Positions 30,287-40,042 of a stretch of 64,000 nt of DNA are shown here, piece after piece (position 1 is the first letter of the stretch; each line of letters opens with the position of its first letter). The stretch lies in NCBI RefSeq assembly GCF_900167155.1, contig NZ_FUXU01000009.1, positions 1-64,000 on the forward strand. Direction: 5' to 3'. The stretch is from Enterovibrio nigricans DSM 22720. Its GTDB lineage: Bacteria; Pseudomonadota; Gammaproteobacteria; Enterobacterales; Vibrionaceae. The notes under the pieces are model-generated. The model saw nothing but the letters and a program-made list of their open reading frames with translations. It did not search any database and was not told where the DNA came from. The position numbers were made by a program, and so were the translations under genes.

Positions 30287-32851
30287 ATGTTTATCTTGCA
30301 AAACTATGTTGATCAGCAATTAGAGCGTCTTAATGACTTCAACCGCGTACGGTTGGAGCGCGCGAGAAGCGCAATGCACTCCCAGGCCGTTAATATTTTT
30401 AACGTATTGCCTGTATTACTGCACTTTAATCATCCCGCTGTCCCTGGTTATCTTGAGCGTAGTGTCGTTCATGGTATTTCCGATTTTTCCCTTTCTGATA
30501 TTCAACAAGACTTCGTTAACGATTGTGCTTTAGCGCTGAATACTGTTGCGCCCGAAAAACCGACTTCTCAAAATTTCCCCATTAAAGGGATGTTTTCCAT
30601 GGGCAGTACTGCGTCCATGGGGCAAAGCCTGACCAGCGACCTTGATATTTGGGTGTGTGTACAGCAGTGGGTGAGTGAAGAAGAGCGCACCATGTTGGAC
30701 GCGAAATGCTCACTGATCTCCGATTGGGCCATGACACAAGGCGTGGAAGTGAACTTCTTTGTCATGTGTGAACAGCGTTTCCGCCAGAATTTGGCGCAAG
30801 AGATGACGTCTGATAACTGCGGCTCCACTCAGCACTACTTGTTGCTGGATGAATTTTATCGTTCTGCGGTGCATCTGGCGGGTCAGCAATTGCTTTGGTA
30901 CCTCGTGCCGCCAGAAATGGAAGGGTGTTACGAAGATTACGTTGGCGAGATGATTGCCAGCGGTGCTATCAACCGCGACGACTATGTGGATTTTGGCGGC
31001 TTGCCATCTATCCCCGCGGAAGAGTACTTCGGCTCCAGCTTGTGGCAGCTATATAAAAGTATCGACTCCCCGTATAAGTCCGTACTGAAAGCTGTGTTGT
31101 TGGAGGCGTATTCTTGGGAATATCCGGGCACGCAACTACTGAGTGTTGATGGCAAACGCCGTTTCTACTCAGGTATGCTTGATGTGTACCAATCTGACGC
31201 TTATTACCTGATGCTGGAGAAGGTGACTCGATACTTAGAACGTATCGATGACCATCGCCGTCTAGATCTTGTGCGTCGCTGCTTTTACCTGAAAACACAC
31301 GAGAAACTCACGCGTGAACCGGGTCCAGGCTCTGTGCCTTGGCGTCGTGAAGTGCTTTGTGTGTTGACCCGTGAGTGGGGTTGGACGCAGGACGATATCG
31401 CTCGTCTGGATAACCGACGCAATTGGAAAGTAGAAGAAGTAAAGGAAGCGCATAACGAGCTCCTAGAAGCTTTGATGCTGAGCTACCGCAACCTTATTCG
31501 CTTTGCACGCCGCAACGACATCACATCAGCGATCAGCCCAGAGGAAATTAGTATTCTGGCGCGTAAGCTATATGCGGCGTTTGAGGTACTGCCGGGTAAA
31601 GTGACCCTGCTGAATCCGCAACTTTCGCCGGATTTGCACGAGCCTAACTTGAGCTTTATTCAGGTGCAAGAAGGCCGCAGTAATCCACCGGGTTGGTACC
31701 TTTACAAACAATCTTTAAAACCTGTCGATATCATTGGTCGTGCACCATTAGAGCATAACCGCTACCTGTCAAAGCTGGTTGCGTGGGCTTACTTTAATGG
31801 CATGTTGACTGAATCGACGTGTATGAACTCAGTGGCGAAAGCCAGTAACGTGGATATCGACAAGCTGTATCAGATGGTGAGTGATATGCGAAACACCTTC
31901 TCGGTGCGTCGTCCACAGCCATCACTGCAAGCGCTGTCTAGCCCGTGTGAAATTCGTAAGCTGGCACTGTTCATCAACCTTGAGCATGATCCTACCACCG
32001 AGCTGAAACAGCCTGCGGTACGCTTCGATTTCAAAAATACTGACATCTTCAGCTATGGGCCCGAGCAGCAATGTTTGGTCGGCAGCGTGGATTTGGTATA
32101 TCGCAACAGCTGGAACGAAGTACGCACCCTGAACTTCAAGGGTGAAAATGCCATGTTGGATGTGTTGAAAACCTTACTGGGTAAGATGCACCAAGATGCG
32201 ATACCGCCAGAATCCGTTGACGTTTTCTGTTATGCAGGAAAAATGCGAGGATTGATCCGTAATCTGGTTTATCAACTGGTTGCTGAATGCATTGACATGC
32301 GTCTGAAGCCGATTGATCAGGAGAAACGTCGTCGGTTTAAGGCGATTCGCGTAGCAGATCAAACCTTTGGCCTTTTCTTCGAACGCCGCGGCGTGTCAGT
32401 ACAGAAGCTGGAAAACTCAGTAGACTTTTACCGCTCTATTTCCACCAACAAGATCAACGGATCGCCGATTGTGGTGCTGGACAAAGACGGTGAAGTACAT
32501 CCGCCGGAAGTGGTTGATGCATACGCCAGTGAAGGTTTGATCCAGTTTTTCTTCGAAGACTGTGAGCAAGGCTTTAACATCTATGTGCTTGATGAAAACA
32601 ACCGTGTGGAAGTGTATCGTCAGTGCAGTGGTGACAAAGAAGAGATGGTGCAGGGCGTCAACCGCTTTTATACCGCACCCCAAGATAAGACCAGCTTCAG
32701 TGGTCAGGCGATGAACTTCAACCTGCCGCAATTCTATGACATCGTTTATCAAGGCGATGGTCGCGCTCAGGTTATACCGTATAAAAGTGACCGTCAATGG
32801 CAGCGCAACTCAGAATCGCGTTCAGACGCTGCGCAACTCGCTTCTCGCTGA
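30287..32851 (+). CDS. cyaA: Class I adenylate cyclase CyaA
   Basis: CyaA makes cAMP from ATP for CRP-dependent control. The 854-residue protein has the enterobacterial class I layout: a catalytic half (about 1-540) with the nucleotidyltransferase motif GSTASMGQ and SDLDIWV (about residues 105-125), then a regulatory half that in enteric bacteria responds to the glucose phosphotransferase. EDCG-like DNCGSTQH, LGGLPS-like FGGLPSIPAEEYFGSSLWQL and LEAYSWEYP are strongly conserved. The ATG at 30287 has a weak ribosome site (poor translation start is also typical of E. coli cyaA). It is divergent from hemC and convergent with cyaY. Confidence 0.96.
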   Translation: MFILQNYVDQQLERLNDFNRVRLERARSAMHSQAVNIFNVLPVLLHFNHPAVPGYLERSVVHGISDFSLSDIQQDFVNDCALALNTVAPEKPTSQNFPIKGMFSMGSTASMGQSLTSDLDIWVCVQQWVSEEERTMLDAKCSLISDWAMTQGVEVNFFVMCEQRFRQNLAQEMTSDNCGSTQHYLLLDEFYRSAVHLAGQQLLWYLVPPEMEGCYEDYVGEMIASGAINRDDYVDFGGLPSIPAEEYFGSSLWQLYKSIDSPYKSVLKAVLLEAYSWEYPGTQLLSVDGKRRFYSGMLDVYQSDAYYLMLEKVTRYLERIDDHRRLDLVRRCFYLKTHEKLTREPGPGSVPWRREVLCVLTREWGWTQDDIARLDNRRNWKVEEVKEAHNELLEALMLSYRNLIRFARRNDITSAISPEEISILARKLYAAFEVLPGKVTLLNPQLSPDLHEPNLSFIQVQEGRSNPPGWYLYKQSLKPVDIIGRAPLEHNRYLSKLVAWAYFNGMLTESTCMNSVAKASNVDIDKLYQMVSDMRNTFSVRRPQPSLQALSSPCEIRKLALFINLEHDPTTELKQPAVRFDFKNTDIFSYGPEQQCLVGSVDLVYRNSWNEVRTLNFKGENAMLDVLKTLLGKMHQDAIPPESVDVFCYAGKMRGLIRNLVYQLVAECIDMRLKPIDQEKRRRFKAIRVADQTFGLFFERRGVSVQKLENSVDFYRSISTNKINGSPIVVLDKDGEVHPPEVVDAYASEGLIQFFFEDCEQGFNIYVLDENNRVEVYRQCSGDKEEMVQGVNRFYTAPQDKTSFSGQAMNFNLPQFYDIVYQGDGRAQVIPYKSDRQWQRNSESRSDAAQLASR

Positions 32852-32871
32852 CAAGTACCCTTGTCAGCGAG
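32844..32871. terminator. Perfect 12-bp hairpin at the cyaA/cyaY junction
   Basis: CTCGCTGACAAG / CTTGTCAGCGAG with loop TACC; the stem contains the cyaA stop codon. No T run follows directly on the plus strand, though GTTTTTT begins 10 bases later. It probably ends or stabilises the cyaA mRNA 3' end and serves both convergent genes. Confidence 0.55.
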
Positions 32872-32886
32872 CTAACTAACCGTTTT

Positions 32887-33198
32887 TTACCAGTCGACAG
32901 CTTCGCCAGCGTGCTTGCTGCATTCTTCTTTCACCATCACCTTGAATTCCACGCCAGTTTTGCTGCACAGCCACTGGCCATCTTTATAAGCAAAATGGAA
33001 GCCACCTGATTTAGAGGCCAACCAGATCTCAGACATGGGTTCTTGACGGTTGATAATGATTTGGCTGCGATTTTCGAATTCCAGCGTTAATACATTGCCA
33101 TTGGTTTCGTAGTCGATATCCGCACCGCTTTCGTCAATGCCTTCTTCGATGGCCATCCACTCCGCGTCCACCAGATCATGGTATTGGCTTGTGTTCAT
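32887..33198 (-). CDS. cyaY: Frataxin-like iron-binding protein CyaY
   Basis: A 103-residue frataxin homologue, acidic at its N-terminal helix (DLVDAEWMAIEEGIDESGADID), then a beta-sheet (NVLTLEFENRSQIIINRQEP and IWLASKSGGFHF). CyaY binds iron and modulates IscS in iron-sulfur cluster assembly. Position next to cyaA and convergent with it is as in E. coli and Vibrio. Confidence 0.96.
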   Translation of the reverse strand: MNTSQYHDLVDAEWMAIEEGIDESGADIDYETNGNVLTLEFENRSQIIINRQEPMSEIWLASKSGGFHFAYKDGQWLCSKTGVEFKVMVKEECSKHAGEAVDW

Positions 33199-33239
33199 TG
33201 CATTCCGTCCTATTGCTTTTCAGTGTGTTGATGCGATTA

Positions 33240-33286
33240 TATACCCAAGATACCTGAATTCGAGCATATTCGGGTCACGGGGTATA
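33240..33286. repeat. REP-like stem-loop between cyaY and lptM
   Basis: Outer arms TATACCC (33240-33246) and GGGTATA (33280-33286), inner arms CCTGAAT (33253-33259) and ATTCGGG (33268-33274) form a 47-base imperfect hairpin. A perfect palindrome GGGGTATACCCC (33279-33290) overlaps its right arm. Similar TATACCCAAG-type elements occur scattered in vibrio genomes; only one copy is visible here, so repeat status is not shown. Confidence 0.45.
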
Positions 33287-33367
33287 CCCCAAAACACGCT
33301 TTATAAATCGCCTTAGGATATAGGTAGGTTGTAAAGCGTATTCACTCTTGATAATCGGGCACTGAAG

Positions 33368-33535
33368 ATGCGAATGACCCTAAAACTTGCTGTGTTGTCA
33401 GCAGCCATACTGCTGTCAGCTTGTGGCCAACAAGGCCCACTCTATTTTCCGGAAGATGCACCTGCCCAAAATACGGCACCCGCTCAAACGGAAACGGCAC
33501 ACGACACGCAAGCTCAGGATCCTGCTCAGCAGTAG
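33368..33535 (+). CDS. lptM: LPS translocon maturation lipoprotein LptM (YifL)
   Basis: A 55-residue lipoprotein. Signal peptide MRMTLKLAVLSAAILLSA is followed by the lipobox LSAC (Cys 19), then GQQGPLYFPEDAP, the short conserved LptM core, and a disordered Gln/Ala/Thr-rich tail. LptM assists oxidative maturation of the LptDE outer-membrane LPS translocon. It is 24 bases upstream of lysA, the same arrangement as in E. coli, where it lies between cyaY and dapF. An in-frame Met two codons in is an alternative start. Confidence 0.88.
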   Translation: MRMTLKLAVLSAAILLSACGQQGPLYFPEDAPAQNTAPAQTETAHDTQAQDPAQQ

Positions 33536-33559
33536 AGTTACGGACAGGGAAGGACAACG

Positions 33560-34813
33560 TTGGACTATTTTAACTATCAGAATGACGGGCAGTTGTGGGC
33601 AGAGGATATACCGCTGGCACAATTGGCAGAGACTTATGGCACACCACTTTACGTGTATTCGCGTGCCACACTAGAACGCCATTGGCATGCATTTGATAAC
33701 GCGGTTGGTGTGCATCCACACTTGATTTGCTATGCCGTGAAGGCAAACAGCAACTTGGGCGTTCTGAATGTACTTGCACGTCTGGGTTCAGGCTTTGATA
33801 TTGTCTCTCTAGGTGAGTTGGAACGCGTGCTGGCCGCAGGCGGCGACCCCGCGAAGGTGGTGTTTTCTGGTGTCGGTAAAACCGCGCCTGAGATGGCACG
33901 CGCTTTGGCGTTGAACATTAAATGTTTCAACGTGGAATCTGAAGCAGAGCTCGATAGATTGAATCAGGTTGCTGGTGAGCTAGGCAAAGTGGCCCCTGTC
34001 AGCCTGCGCATTAATCCGGATGTGGATGCGAAAACGCACCCGTATATCTCAACCGGTTTAAAAGAAAACAAGTTTGGTATTGCGTTTGACCGTGCTCGCG
34101 ATGTTTATCGTTATGCTGATAGCCTGCCTAACCTTGATATTCAAGGTATCGACTGCCACATCGGCTCTCAGCTAACTGACATTACGCCATTTATTGAATC
34201 GACCGATCGCCTGTTGGCCTTGATTGATGCGCTACGTGATGACGGCATCAATATCACGCATTTAGATGTGGGTGGTGGCTTGGGAGTGACCTATCATGAA
34301 GAGAAGCCGCCACAGCCGTCTGAATACGCAAAAGCGTTGCTTGACCGCTTAGAGAACCATGCTGAGATTGAACTGGTGTTTGAGCCAGGGCGAGCAATTG
34401 CGGCGAATGCTGGGGTGCTGCTGACTACTGTCGAATACCTCAAGCACAATGAAGAGAAAAACTTCGCGATCATCGATGCTGCAATGAATGATCTGTTGCG
34501 CCCGTCGCTTTATCAAGCGTGGCAGGAAATTGTTCCTGTCGTGCCTCGCGATGGCGAGCCAAAAACCTATGATTTAGTCGGGCCTGTGTGCGAAACAGGT
34601 GACTATCTGGGTAAGGATCGTGCTTTGACACTAGAGGCCGGTGACGTTTTGGCTGTGCGTTCTTCTGGTGCATACGGTTTTGTGATGTCGTCAAACTACA
34701 ATACACGTTGCCGTGCAGCAGAAGTGATGGTGGATGGTAGCCAAGCGCATATTGTGCGCCAGCGAGAGCCACTGACTTCACTGTGGCAGTTAGAACAGGT
34801 TTTGCCTGAATAA
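33560..34813 (+). CDS. lysA: Diaminopimelate decarboxylase LysA
   Basis: A PLP enzyme that decarboxylates meso-diaminopimelate to lysine. The 417-residue fold-type III protein has the PLP lysine in YAVKANSNLGVL, HIGSQLTD, DVGGGLGVTY, EPGRAI and GPVCETGD, with the catalytic Cys. The start is TTG at 33560 after GGGAAGGAC. It is followed by dapF, so the two last steps of diaminopimelate/lysine synthesis are linked here. Confidence 0.96.
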   Translation: MDYFNYQNDGQLWAEDIPLAQLAETYGTPLYVYSRATLERHWHAFDNAVGVHPHLICYAVKANSNLGVLNVLARLGSGFDIVSLGELERVLAAGGDPAKVVFSGVGKTAPEMARALALNIKCFNVESEAELDRLNQVAGELGKVAPVSLRINPDVDAKTHPYISTGLKENKFGIAFDRARDVYRYADSLPNLDIQGIDCHIGSQLTDITPFIESTDRLLALIDALRDDGINITHLDVGGGLGVTYHEEKPPQPSEYAKALLDRLENHAEIELVFEPGRAIAANAGVLLTTVEYLKHNEEKNFAIIDAAMNDLLRPSLYQAWQEIVPVVPRDGEPKTYDLVGPVCETGDYLGKDRALTLEAGDVLAVRSSGAYGFVMSSNYNTRCRAAEVMVDGSQAHIVRQREPLTSLWQLEQVLPE

Positions 34814-34822
34814 AGGATCCGG

Positions 34823-35653
34823 ATGCAGATACAGTTTTCCAAAATGCATGGGCTTGGCAATGACTTCATGGTCGTTGACTGTGTGACTCAGAATGCGTAT
34901 TTCTCTCCGGAAATGATCCGCCGATTGGCGGATCGAAACACCGGCGTAGGGTTCGACCAGCTTTTGGTGGTTGAGCCACCTTACGACCCCGAAAGTGATT
35001 TTCATTACCGTATTTTTAATGCAGACAGCAGCGAAGTAGAGCAGTGTGGCAATGGCGCCCGCTGTTTTGCGCGTTTTGTACGTATGAAAGGACTGACCAA
35101 TAAGCATTCAATTCAAGTCAGTACCAAAGCGGGCAAAATGGTCTTGAAAGTGGAAAGCGAGGACTTGGTTACGGTCAATATGGGCGAACCGAACTGGGCC
35201 CCATCGAAGATCCCTTTCCGCGCAAACACCGAAGAAAAAACCTATATTTTACGGGTGGATGATCGCACTTTGTTTGTCGGTGCCGTGAGCATGGGCAACC
35301 CACACTGTGTGACAGTCGTGGACAATGTCGATACGGCAGATGTTGACACATTAGGGCCACTTGTGGAGTCGCATGAGCGCTTCCCTGAGCGCGTGAATGC
35401 GGGTTTTATGCAGATTGTATCTCGCAATGAAATTCGTCTGCGCGTGTATGAGCGCGGCGCGGGCGAGACGCAAGCCTGTGGCAGCGGCGCATGTGCAGCT
35501 GTTGCGGTAGGCATTGCACAAGGGTTACTTGATGAGTCAGTCAAAGTGAACTTATTGGGCGGTACGCTAAACATTCGATGGCGCGGGCAAGGACATCCAC
35601 TTTATATGTCTGGGCCAACGTCGCACGTTTACGATGGGCAAATTACAGTATGA
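34823..35653 (+). CDS. dapF: Diaminopimelate epimerase DapF
   Basis: DapF converts LL- to meso-diaminopimelate for peptidoglycan and lysine. The 276-residue protein has both catalytic cysteines in symmetrical contexts ([13 protein letters not shown] and [13 protein letters not shown]) and [15 protein letters not shown] at the N-terminus. GGATCCGG precedes the ATG, nine bases after the lysA stop. It overlaps the next gene by four bases. Confidence 0.97.
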   Translation: MQIQFSKMHGLGNDFMVVDCVTQNAYFSPEMIRRLADRNTGVGFDQLLVVEPPYDPESDFHYRIFNADSSEVEQCGNGARCFARFVRMKGLTNKHSIQVSTKAGKMVLKVESEDLVTVNMGEPNWAPSKIPFRANTEEKTYILRVDDRTLFVGAVSMGNPHCVTVVDNVDTADVDTLGPLVESHERFPERVNAGFMQIVSRNEIRLRVYERGAGETQACGSGACAAVAVGIAQGLLDESVKVNLLGGTLNIRWRGQGHPLYMSGPTSHVYDGQITV

Positions 35654-36321
35654 CGGAGCTTTCTAAGCTCGATAGGCCACTGATTCAGGCGCTTTCTGAT
35701 GACGCGGTGGTGAGTTACCTTAAAGACAACCCTGATTTTTTCATTCGCCAACCTGAGATGGCGGAGCAATTGCGTATCCCTCATGCGGAACGTGGTGTGA
35801 TCTCCTTGGTGGAAATTCAGCTTGGTCGACTGCGTGAGCGCGTCGCCAATCTGGAAGAAGATATCACGCAGCTGATGAGCATTGCCGCCGGTAACGAAAA
35901 ATTGTTTCGTGCCTTTGCTGAAGCGCATCGCGCGTTGTTTGCTGCCAATCGTGAGGAAGACATTCACAAAGCCTTGCGAGAGTTGGCTGCGTCGCTCAAC
36001 CTCAATGTTAGTTTGAGGCTTTTTGAAACGGGTCATCATGCGTTGAATCGAAAAAGTGTGGATGCAGTCAAAGCGGCGCATTTTTGCGGTCAGCGCATCT
36101 ACCTTGGTCGACTTAGAAAAACCGATGGCGAGCACTTTATCAGTCAGGCACCCGAGCTAGGCTCTTACGCACTGGTGCCTGTTAGTCAGCATAAGGATTT
36201 GGGTTTTCTGGCGTTTGCCAGCCGTGATGGCGGGCATTTTCAGCCAAGTATGGACACCCTTTTCGTTGAACAAGTTGCCGAGCATATTGGCATTTTGCTG
36301 ACCAAATGGCAGGCGGAGTAA
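35650..36321 (+). CDS. DUF484 family protein (GAF-like), YigA
   Basis: A 223-residue cytosolic protein of the DUF484 family. N-terminal [25 protein letters not shown] and a coiled coil ([19 protein letters not shown]) precede a GAF-like domain. Its function is unknown; it always lies between dapF and xerC in enteric bacteria and vibrios. The open frame extends back into dapF (35578), but the ATGA overlap with the dapF stop and the family N-terminus fix the start at 35650. Confidence 0.92.
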   Translation: MTELSKLDRPLIQALSDDAVVSYLKDNPDFFIRQPEMAEQLRIPHAERGVISLVEIQLGRLRERVANLEEDITQLMSIAAGNEKLFRAFAEAHRALFAANREEDIHKALRELAASLNLNVSLRLFETGHHALNRKSVDAVKAAHFCGQRIYLGRLRKTDGEHFISQAPELGSYALVPVSQHKDLGFLAFASRDGGHFQPSMDTLFVEQVAEHIGILLTKWQAE

Positions 36322-37235
36322 TGAGCCTGCCTTCCTCCATGGAAAAACCGCTTTCTCGTTTTTATGATTACATGATTCGTGAAAGAGGGCTTAGCCGGCA
36401 CACCGAACTGAATTATCGTCACCAACTCACGGCCAGTGCTGACTACCTCGTCAAGCTGGGTGTGACCAAGTGGCAAGATGTTGATGCGGCTTGGGTGCGT
36501 CAAATTGCGGCGCAAGCCAAGCGCGACAAACTCAAACCTGGCAGCATTGCCCTTCGCCTATCCGCATTGCGCAGTTTTTTCGACTTTATGGTGGCAGACG
36601 GTGCCTTAGGTGCGAACCCTGCCAAAGGCGTTGCAGCGCCAAAGCAAGGTCGTACCTTACCGAAAAACCTCGACGTGGATGAAATCAACCAATTGCTTTC
36701 TGTTGATGCGGATGATCCTTTGTCCGTGCGTGATCGCGCCATGATGGAATTAATGTATGGCGCAGGCTTACGCTTGTCTGAGCTCATTGGTTTGAACATA
36801 CGTGATGTGGCTGTACGAAAGGGTGATTTGCGCGTTATTGGTAAGGGCGACAAAGAGCGCATTGTACCGTTCACAGGCATGGCAAAAGAGTGGCTAGTCA
36901 ATTGGATGAAGGTGCGTAGTCAGCTTCTGAAAGGCCCTGAAGATGCGTTATTTATTTCCAAATTGGGAAGCCGTATTTCGCCAAGAAGCGTACAAAAACG
37001 CATGGCGGAATGGGGACAAAAACAGGCGGTTAACAGCCATATCAACCCGCACAAACTGCGACACAGTTTTGCGACGCACATGCTGGAATCATCAGGCGAT
37101 TTGCGTGCGGTTCAAGAACTGTTAGGTCATGCAGATTTGTCGACCACCCAAGTGTATACCCACCTCGACTTTCAACATTTAGCCAAAGTTTACGACGCCG
37201 CACACCCAAAAGCGCGTAAACGAAAATCTGATTAA
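36321..37235 (+). CDS. xerC: Site-specific tyrosine recombinase XerC
   Basis: XerC with XerD resolves chromosome dimers at dif. The 304-residue protein has the SAM-like N-terminal domain ([20 protein letters not shown]) and the catalytic set: Arg in [13 protein letters not shown], Lys in KGDKERIVP, His-Arg in [10 protein letters not shown], His in [12 protein letters not shown] and the Tyr nucleophile in that last segment. The start shares one base with the stop of the DUF484 gene (TAATG), with GGCGGAG upstream. Confidence 0.97.
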   Translation: MSLPSSMEKPLSRFYDYMIRERGLSRHTELNYRHQLTASADYLVKLGVTKWQDVDAAWVRQIAAQAKRDKLKPGSIALRLSALRSFFDFMVADGALGANPAKGVAAPKQGRTLPKNLDVDEINQLLSVDADDPLSVRDRAMMELMYGAGLRLSELIGLNIRDVAVRKGDLRVIGKGDKERIVPFTGMAKEWLVNWMKVRSQLLKGPEDALFISKLGSRISPRSVQKRMAEWGQKQAVNSHINPHKLRHSFATHMLESSGDLRAVQELLGHADLSTTQVYTHLDFQHLAKVYDAAHPKARKRKSD

Positions 37236-37244
37236 GAGACGCGC

Positions 37245-37970
37245 ATGAAGTTTTACCGCCGCTGGCAACCGGTACAGGCGATGACCTTTGATCTGGATGA
37301 TACCTTGTACGACAACCGTTCCGTGATCGTGCGGGCGGAACAACGGTTGTTAGATTGGTTGGAAGTGCGCTATGCGCCTTTGGCGGCATTCGATTGGTCG
37401 CAGTGGCAACAGATGCGTCAGCAAGTAGTAAAAGACAACACGAACCTGGTGGGTTTTGTCACCGAAATTCGACGAGCACAAATTCAACTGGCTGCCTGTC
37501 GTTGTGGTCTGAGTAAGCTTGAAAGTAAACACATTGCCGACGATGGCGTGGCGTTTTTTCTTCATGAACGCAGCAACTTTACCGTGCCTGATGTGGCATT
37601 TGAAACGCTCGACGTACTCTCTTCGCACTACCCGCTAGTTGCCATAACCAACGGCAATGTCGACAGTGATCGATTGGGGCTATCTCCCTATTTTAAACAG
37701 GTGCTTGCGGCCGGGCCGGATGGTGCGGCAAAACCCGATGGGGCATTGTTTATCAAAGCGCAGCAAACATTGGGGCTTCCTGCCGATCAAATATTGCACG
37801 TTGGCGATCACTTAAAATTTGATGTGCGTGGCGCAAAGCTCGCAGGCTTTAAAGCATGTTGGTTTAACGACACGAAAAAGCCGCTGACGAAGCAGCGGCA
37901 CGCGTCTCTTTTGCCGGATGTGGAAATTGAACACATCCGGCAGTTGCTATCACTTACCCGCGCTTCTTAA
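37245..37970 (+). CDS. yigB: HAD-family phosphatase YigB
   Basis: A 241-residue HAD hydrolase: nucleophile motif DLDDTLYDN, motif II ITNGN, motif III Lys in AKPDGALF and motif IV HVGDHLKFDV. E. coli YigB dephosphorylates 5-amino-6-ribitylamino-uracil phosphate in riboflavin synthesis. It follows xerC after nine bases. Its last 17 bases overlap the end of the convergent hvfD/DoxX gene, which suggests the two transcripts meet tail to tail. Confidence 0.94.
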   Translation: MKFYRRWQPVQAMTFDLDDTLYDNRSVIVRAEQRLLDWLEVRYAPLAAFDWSQWQQMRQQVVKDNTNLVGFVTEIRRAQIQLAACRCGLSKLESKHIADDGVAFFLHERSNFTVPDVAFETLDVLSSHYPLVAITNGNVDSDRLGLSPYFKQVLAAGPDGAAKPDGALFIKAQQTLGLPADQILHVGDHLKFDVRGAKLAGFKACWFNDTKKPLTKQRHASLLPDVEIEHIRQLLSLTRAS

Positions 37971-38391
37971 GCCAGTTGTCGACCGCCAGTAAGCCTGGGC
38001 CGAATAGCACGGTAATCAATAACATAACTCCCCACATTTGGTGGTCAAAAAAGCCTTTCTCCCAAAGGGCAGGGTAAGACACCACCGCAATGATATTGAA
38101 GAAAAATAGCACAAATGCTGCGGGGCGAGTTAATAGGCCCAGTACAAGAAACACGGGCACAATCAACTCTGTCGCTGTCCCTAAGTAGGCAGCAAGCTCC
38201 CAAGGTAAGACGGGTACCTGATATTCGTATTCAAACAGAAAGAGGGTGCTGTCCCAGCTTGCAATTTTGGTTTGTCCGGCATTAAAAAACACCCACGCAA
38301 CCCAAAGACGACATACCAGCAGTAAGACAGGCGTAAGAGGCTTCAGTGCAGCTTCAAAAAGTTCGTCCAGTTTGTTAATCACAGCAATCAT
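37954..38391 (-). CDS. DoxX-family membrane protein (HvfD-like) of the bufferin operon
   Basis: A 145-residue protein with four hydrophobic helices and the DoxX signature (CRLWVAWVFFNAGQTKIASW, ELAAYLGTATELIVPVFLVLG). It is the last gene of the operon that includes a DUF2282 peptide, a DUF692 enzyme and a DUF2063 protein. The same four-gene set is named hvfABCD in Haemophilus, and related bufferin operons often contain DoxX. Its role there is not established; a redox or membrane role is a guess. It follows hvfC after 17 bases. Confidence 0.88.
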   Translation of the reverse strand: MIAVINKLDELFEAALKPLTPVLLLVCRLWVAWVFFNAGQTKIASWDSTLFLFEYEYQVPVLPWELAAYLGTATELIVPVFLVLGLLTRPAAFVLFFFNIIAVVSYPALWEKGFFDHQMWGVMLLITVLFGPGLLAVDNWLKKRG

Positions 38392-38408
38392 AAGCCTATT
38401 CCTTTTTC

Positions 38409-39164
38409 TTATAGACGGTGAACGAGCGTAAAGTCGATAAAGGCACCTCGCTGCATCGCGGCAGTCAGATGCGTTAATTGGGTGGGCTCAATCAGCCCCA
38501 ACTCTTGTTGTTTGCAGGCATCGATTAGACGTGCTTCATTGGCGTCAATGGTGTCTACCAATACGCCGAGCGGAGTGTGTTGAACCCATACCGCTTCTGC
38601 ACGTGTTATATCAACGGCTTCCAGTGTATTCGTGTCGTTGTTTGATACGGCATGCCAGACAGTGCTGATGGGAAAAGCGCTGGTCATGACGGCTGTTGCT
38701 GGAGAAACCGAAAGCCGAATTTGTTCAAATTCCTCGGGCCGAATTTGCTGTAGCATCTCTATCGGGAAAGTGGCCTTTGGTATCGGCACCTGATTGACGC
38801 ATTGACGCAGCCATTCGAGCTTAGCGATATCAGCCAGATAAGGAACGGCTTCGACAATGTTGGGGATGGACGCAATAGTTGCGTTAAATCCCTCACCGTA
38901 TTGGTCAGCACTGGCTGATGTCATTGGCGTCGATAAGACGTGATGCCTTGCGAGCGCTTCAAAGCATTCGCAACCCACCAATGCTTTTACAACGGGATAA
39001 ACCGTGTCCAAGCACTCACTCAGTGTCACCACAAAATTATTGCGGTAGATTTGCAGTAAGGCATCCGGTTCGGCAAGGCCTGTTGCGATTGGGAGATCGT
39101 ACGCCTGATAATGTAAAGCATGGCTGAATTGAGTTTGTAAATCACACAGCGAAGGGGCACTCAT
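38409..39164 (-). CDS. DUF2063 partner protein (HvfC/BufC-like)
   Basis: A 251-residue protein with the DUF2063 N-terminal domain (YDLPIATGLAEPDALLQIYRNNFVVTLSE, given here in outline) and a mixed C-terminal domain. In MNIO systems it acts as the partner that presents the precursor peptide to the DUF692 enzyme. The family is often labelled as putative DNA-binding, but the operon context points to peptide modification. It overlaps hvfB by four bases, consistent with a complex. Confidence 0.9.
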   Translation of the reverse strand: MSAPSLCDLQTQFSHALHYQAYDLPIATGLAEPDALLQIYRNNFVVTLSECLDTVYPVVKALVGCECFEALARHHVLSTPMTSASADQYGEGFNATIASIPNIVEAVPYLADIAKLEWLRQCVNQVPIPKATFPIEMLQQIRPEEFEQIRLSVSPATAVMTSAFPISTVWHAVSNNDTNTLEAVDITRAEAVWVQHTPLGVLVDTIDANEARLIDACKQQELGLIEPTQLTHLTAAMQRGAFIDFTLVHRL

Positions 39165-40018
39165 AACGCCGACTCCTTCAATGAAGGTTGCAACGCTTTA
39201 GTTAGAATGCGATTGGCTTTTTCCGCTTCGGCTAATAAGACCTCGGGTGCAGGAATGTCCCTGTCCCATTCGATAAGCGTATGGCGTGGTCCATGTTGTG
39301 TAATCCACTTTTCATACAGCGTCCACACTGGGTCAGATACGGGCTGACTGTGAGTATCTATCCAAATTTCGCCTTCCGGCAGCGTGTTAATGGTGAAACC
39401 TGCCAGATGAATTTCCTGTACCCAAGCAGGATCAATGGCAGCCAGATATTCGTTGGTGTTGAAGCCATGGTTGAAGGCACTTACATGAACATTGTTTAAA
39501 TCCAGCAATAGCCCGCATCCAGTGCGCTTAGCGACTTCAGCTAAAAACTCCCATTCGGTAATGGTCGAATGATCGAAGCGTAAGTAGCTTGAAGGGTTTT
39601 CAATCAAAATCTGCCGGCTGAGAGTGTCTTGAGTGATGTCTACATTTCGACAGAAAACGTTTAGTGCTTCTTCTGTGTAAGGCAGAGGCAGAAGATCGTT
39701 GAAGTAATTGCCATCCACAGAGCTCCAACTTAGGTGGTCAGAAACAAACAGCGGGTTTATTGCATCCACCAAGGCTTTGAGTTTAGCAAGGTGCGAGACA
39801 TTGACCGGGTCTACAGAACCTAATGACAAGCCAACACCGTGGCAACTGATGGCGTAACGGCGCTGCAAGGTGTGCAACGCCTGAAACGCCTCAGATTCAG
39901 GCAGAAAAAAGTTCTCGCTGTGTACTTCTAACCATCCGATATCTGGGGAGTGATTAATGAAATGAGCGTGATGGGGTTGACGAAGGCCCACACCAATCCA
40001 GGGAGAAACTTTTTCCAT
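39161..40018 (-). CDS. DUF692/MNIO multinuclear iron oxidase (HvfB/BufB-like)
   Basis: A 285-residue TIM-barrel enzyme of the DUF692 (MbnB-like, MNIO) family. Conserved metal-ligand segments are visible: HSENFF, CHGVGLSLGS, SDHLSW, IENPSSYL, LLDLNNVHVS, EIHLAGF, WIDTHSQPV and an ExD in IEWDRDIP. Family enzymes modify peptide cysteines, for example to thiooxazole or oxazolone-thioamide. The substrate here is very probably the DUF2282 peptide encoded 24 bases upstream. This assignment is by family and operon, not by activity. Confidence 0.93.
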   Translation of the reverse strand: MEKVSPWIGVGLRQPHHAHFINHSPDIGWLEVHSENFFLPESEAFQALHTLQRRYAISCHGVGLSLGSVDPVNVSHLAKLKALVDAINPLFVSDHLSWSSVDGNYFNDLLPLPYTEEALNVFCRNVDITQDTLSRQILIENPSSYLRFDHSTITEWEFLAEVAKRTGCGLLLDLNNVHVSAFNHGFNTNEYLAAIDPAWVQEIHLAGFTINTLPEGEIWIDTHSQPVSDPVWTLYEKWITQHGPRHTLIEWDRDIPAPEVLLAEAEKANRILTKALQPSLKESAL

Positions 40019-40042
40019 ACCGAGTCCTCTTCGTCAATCACA

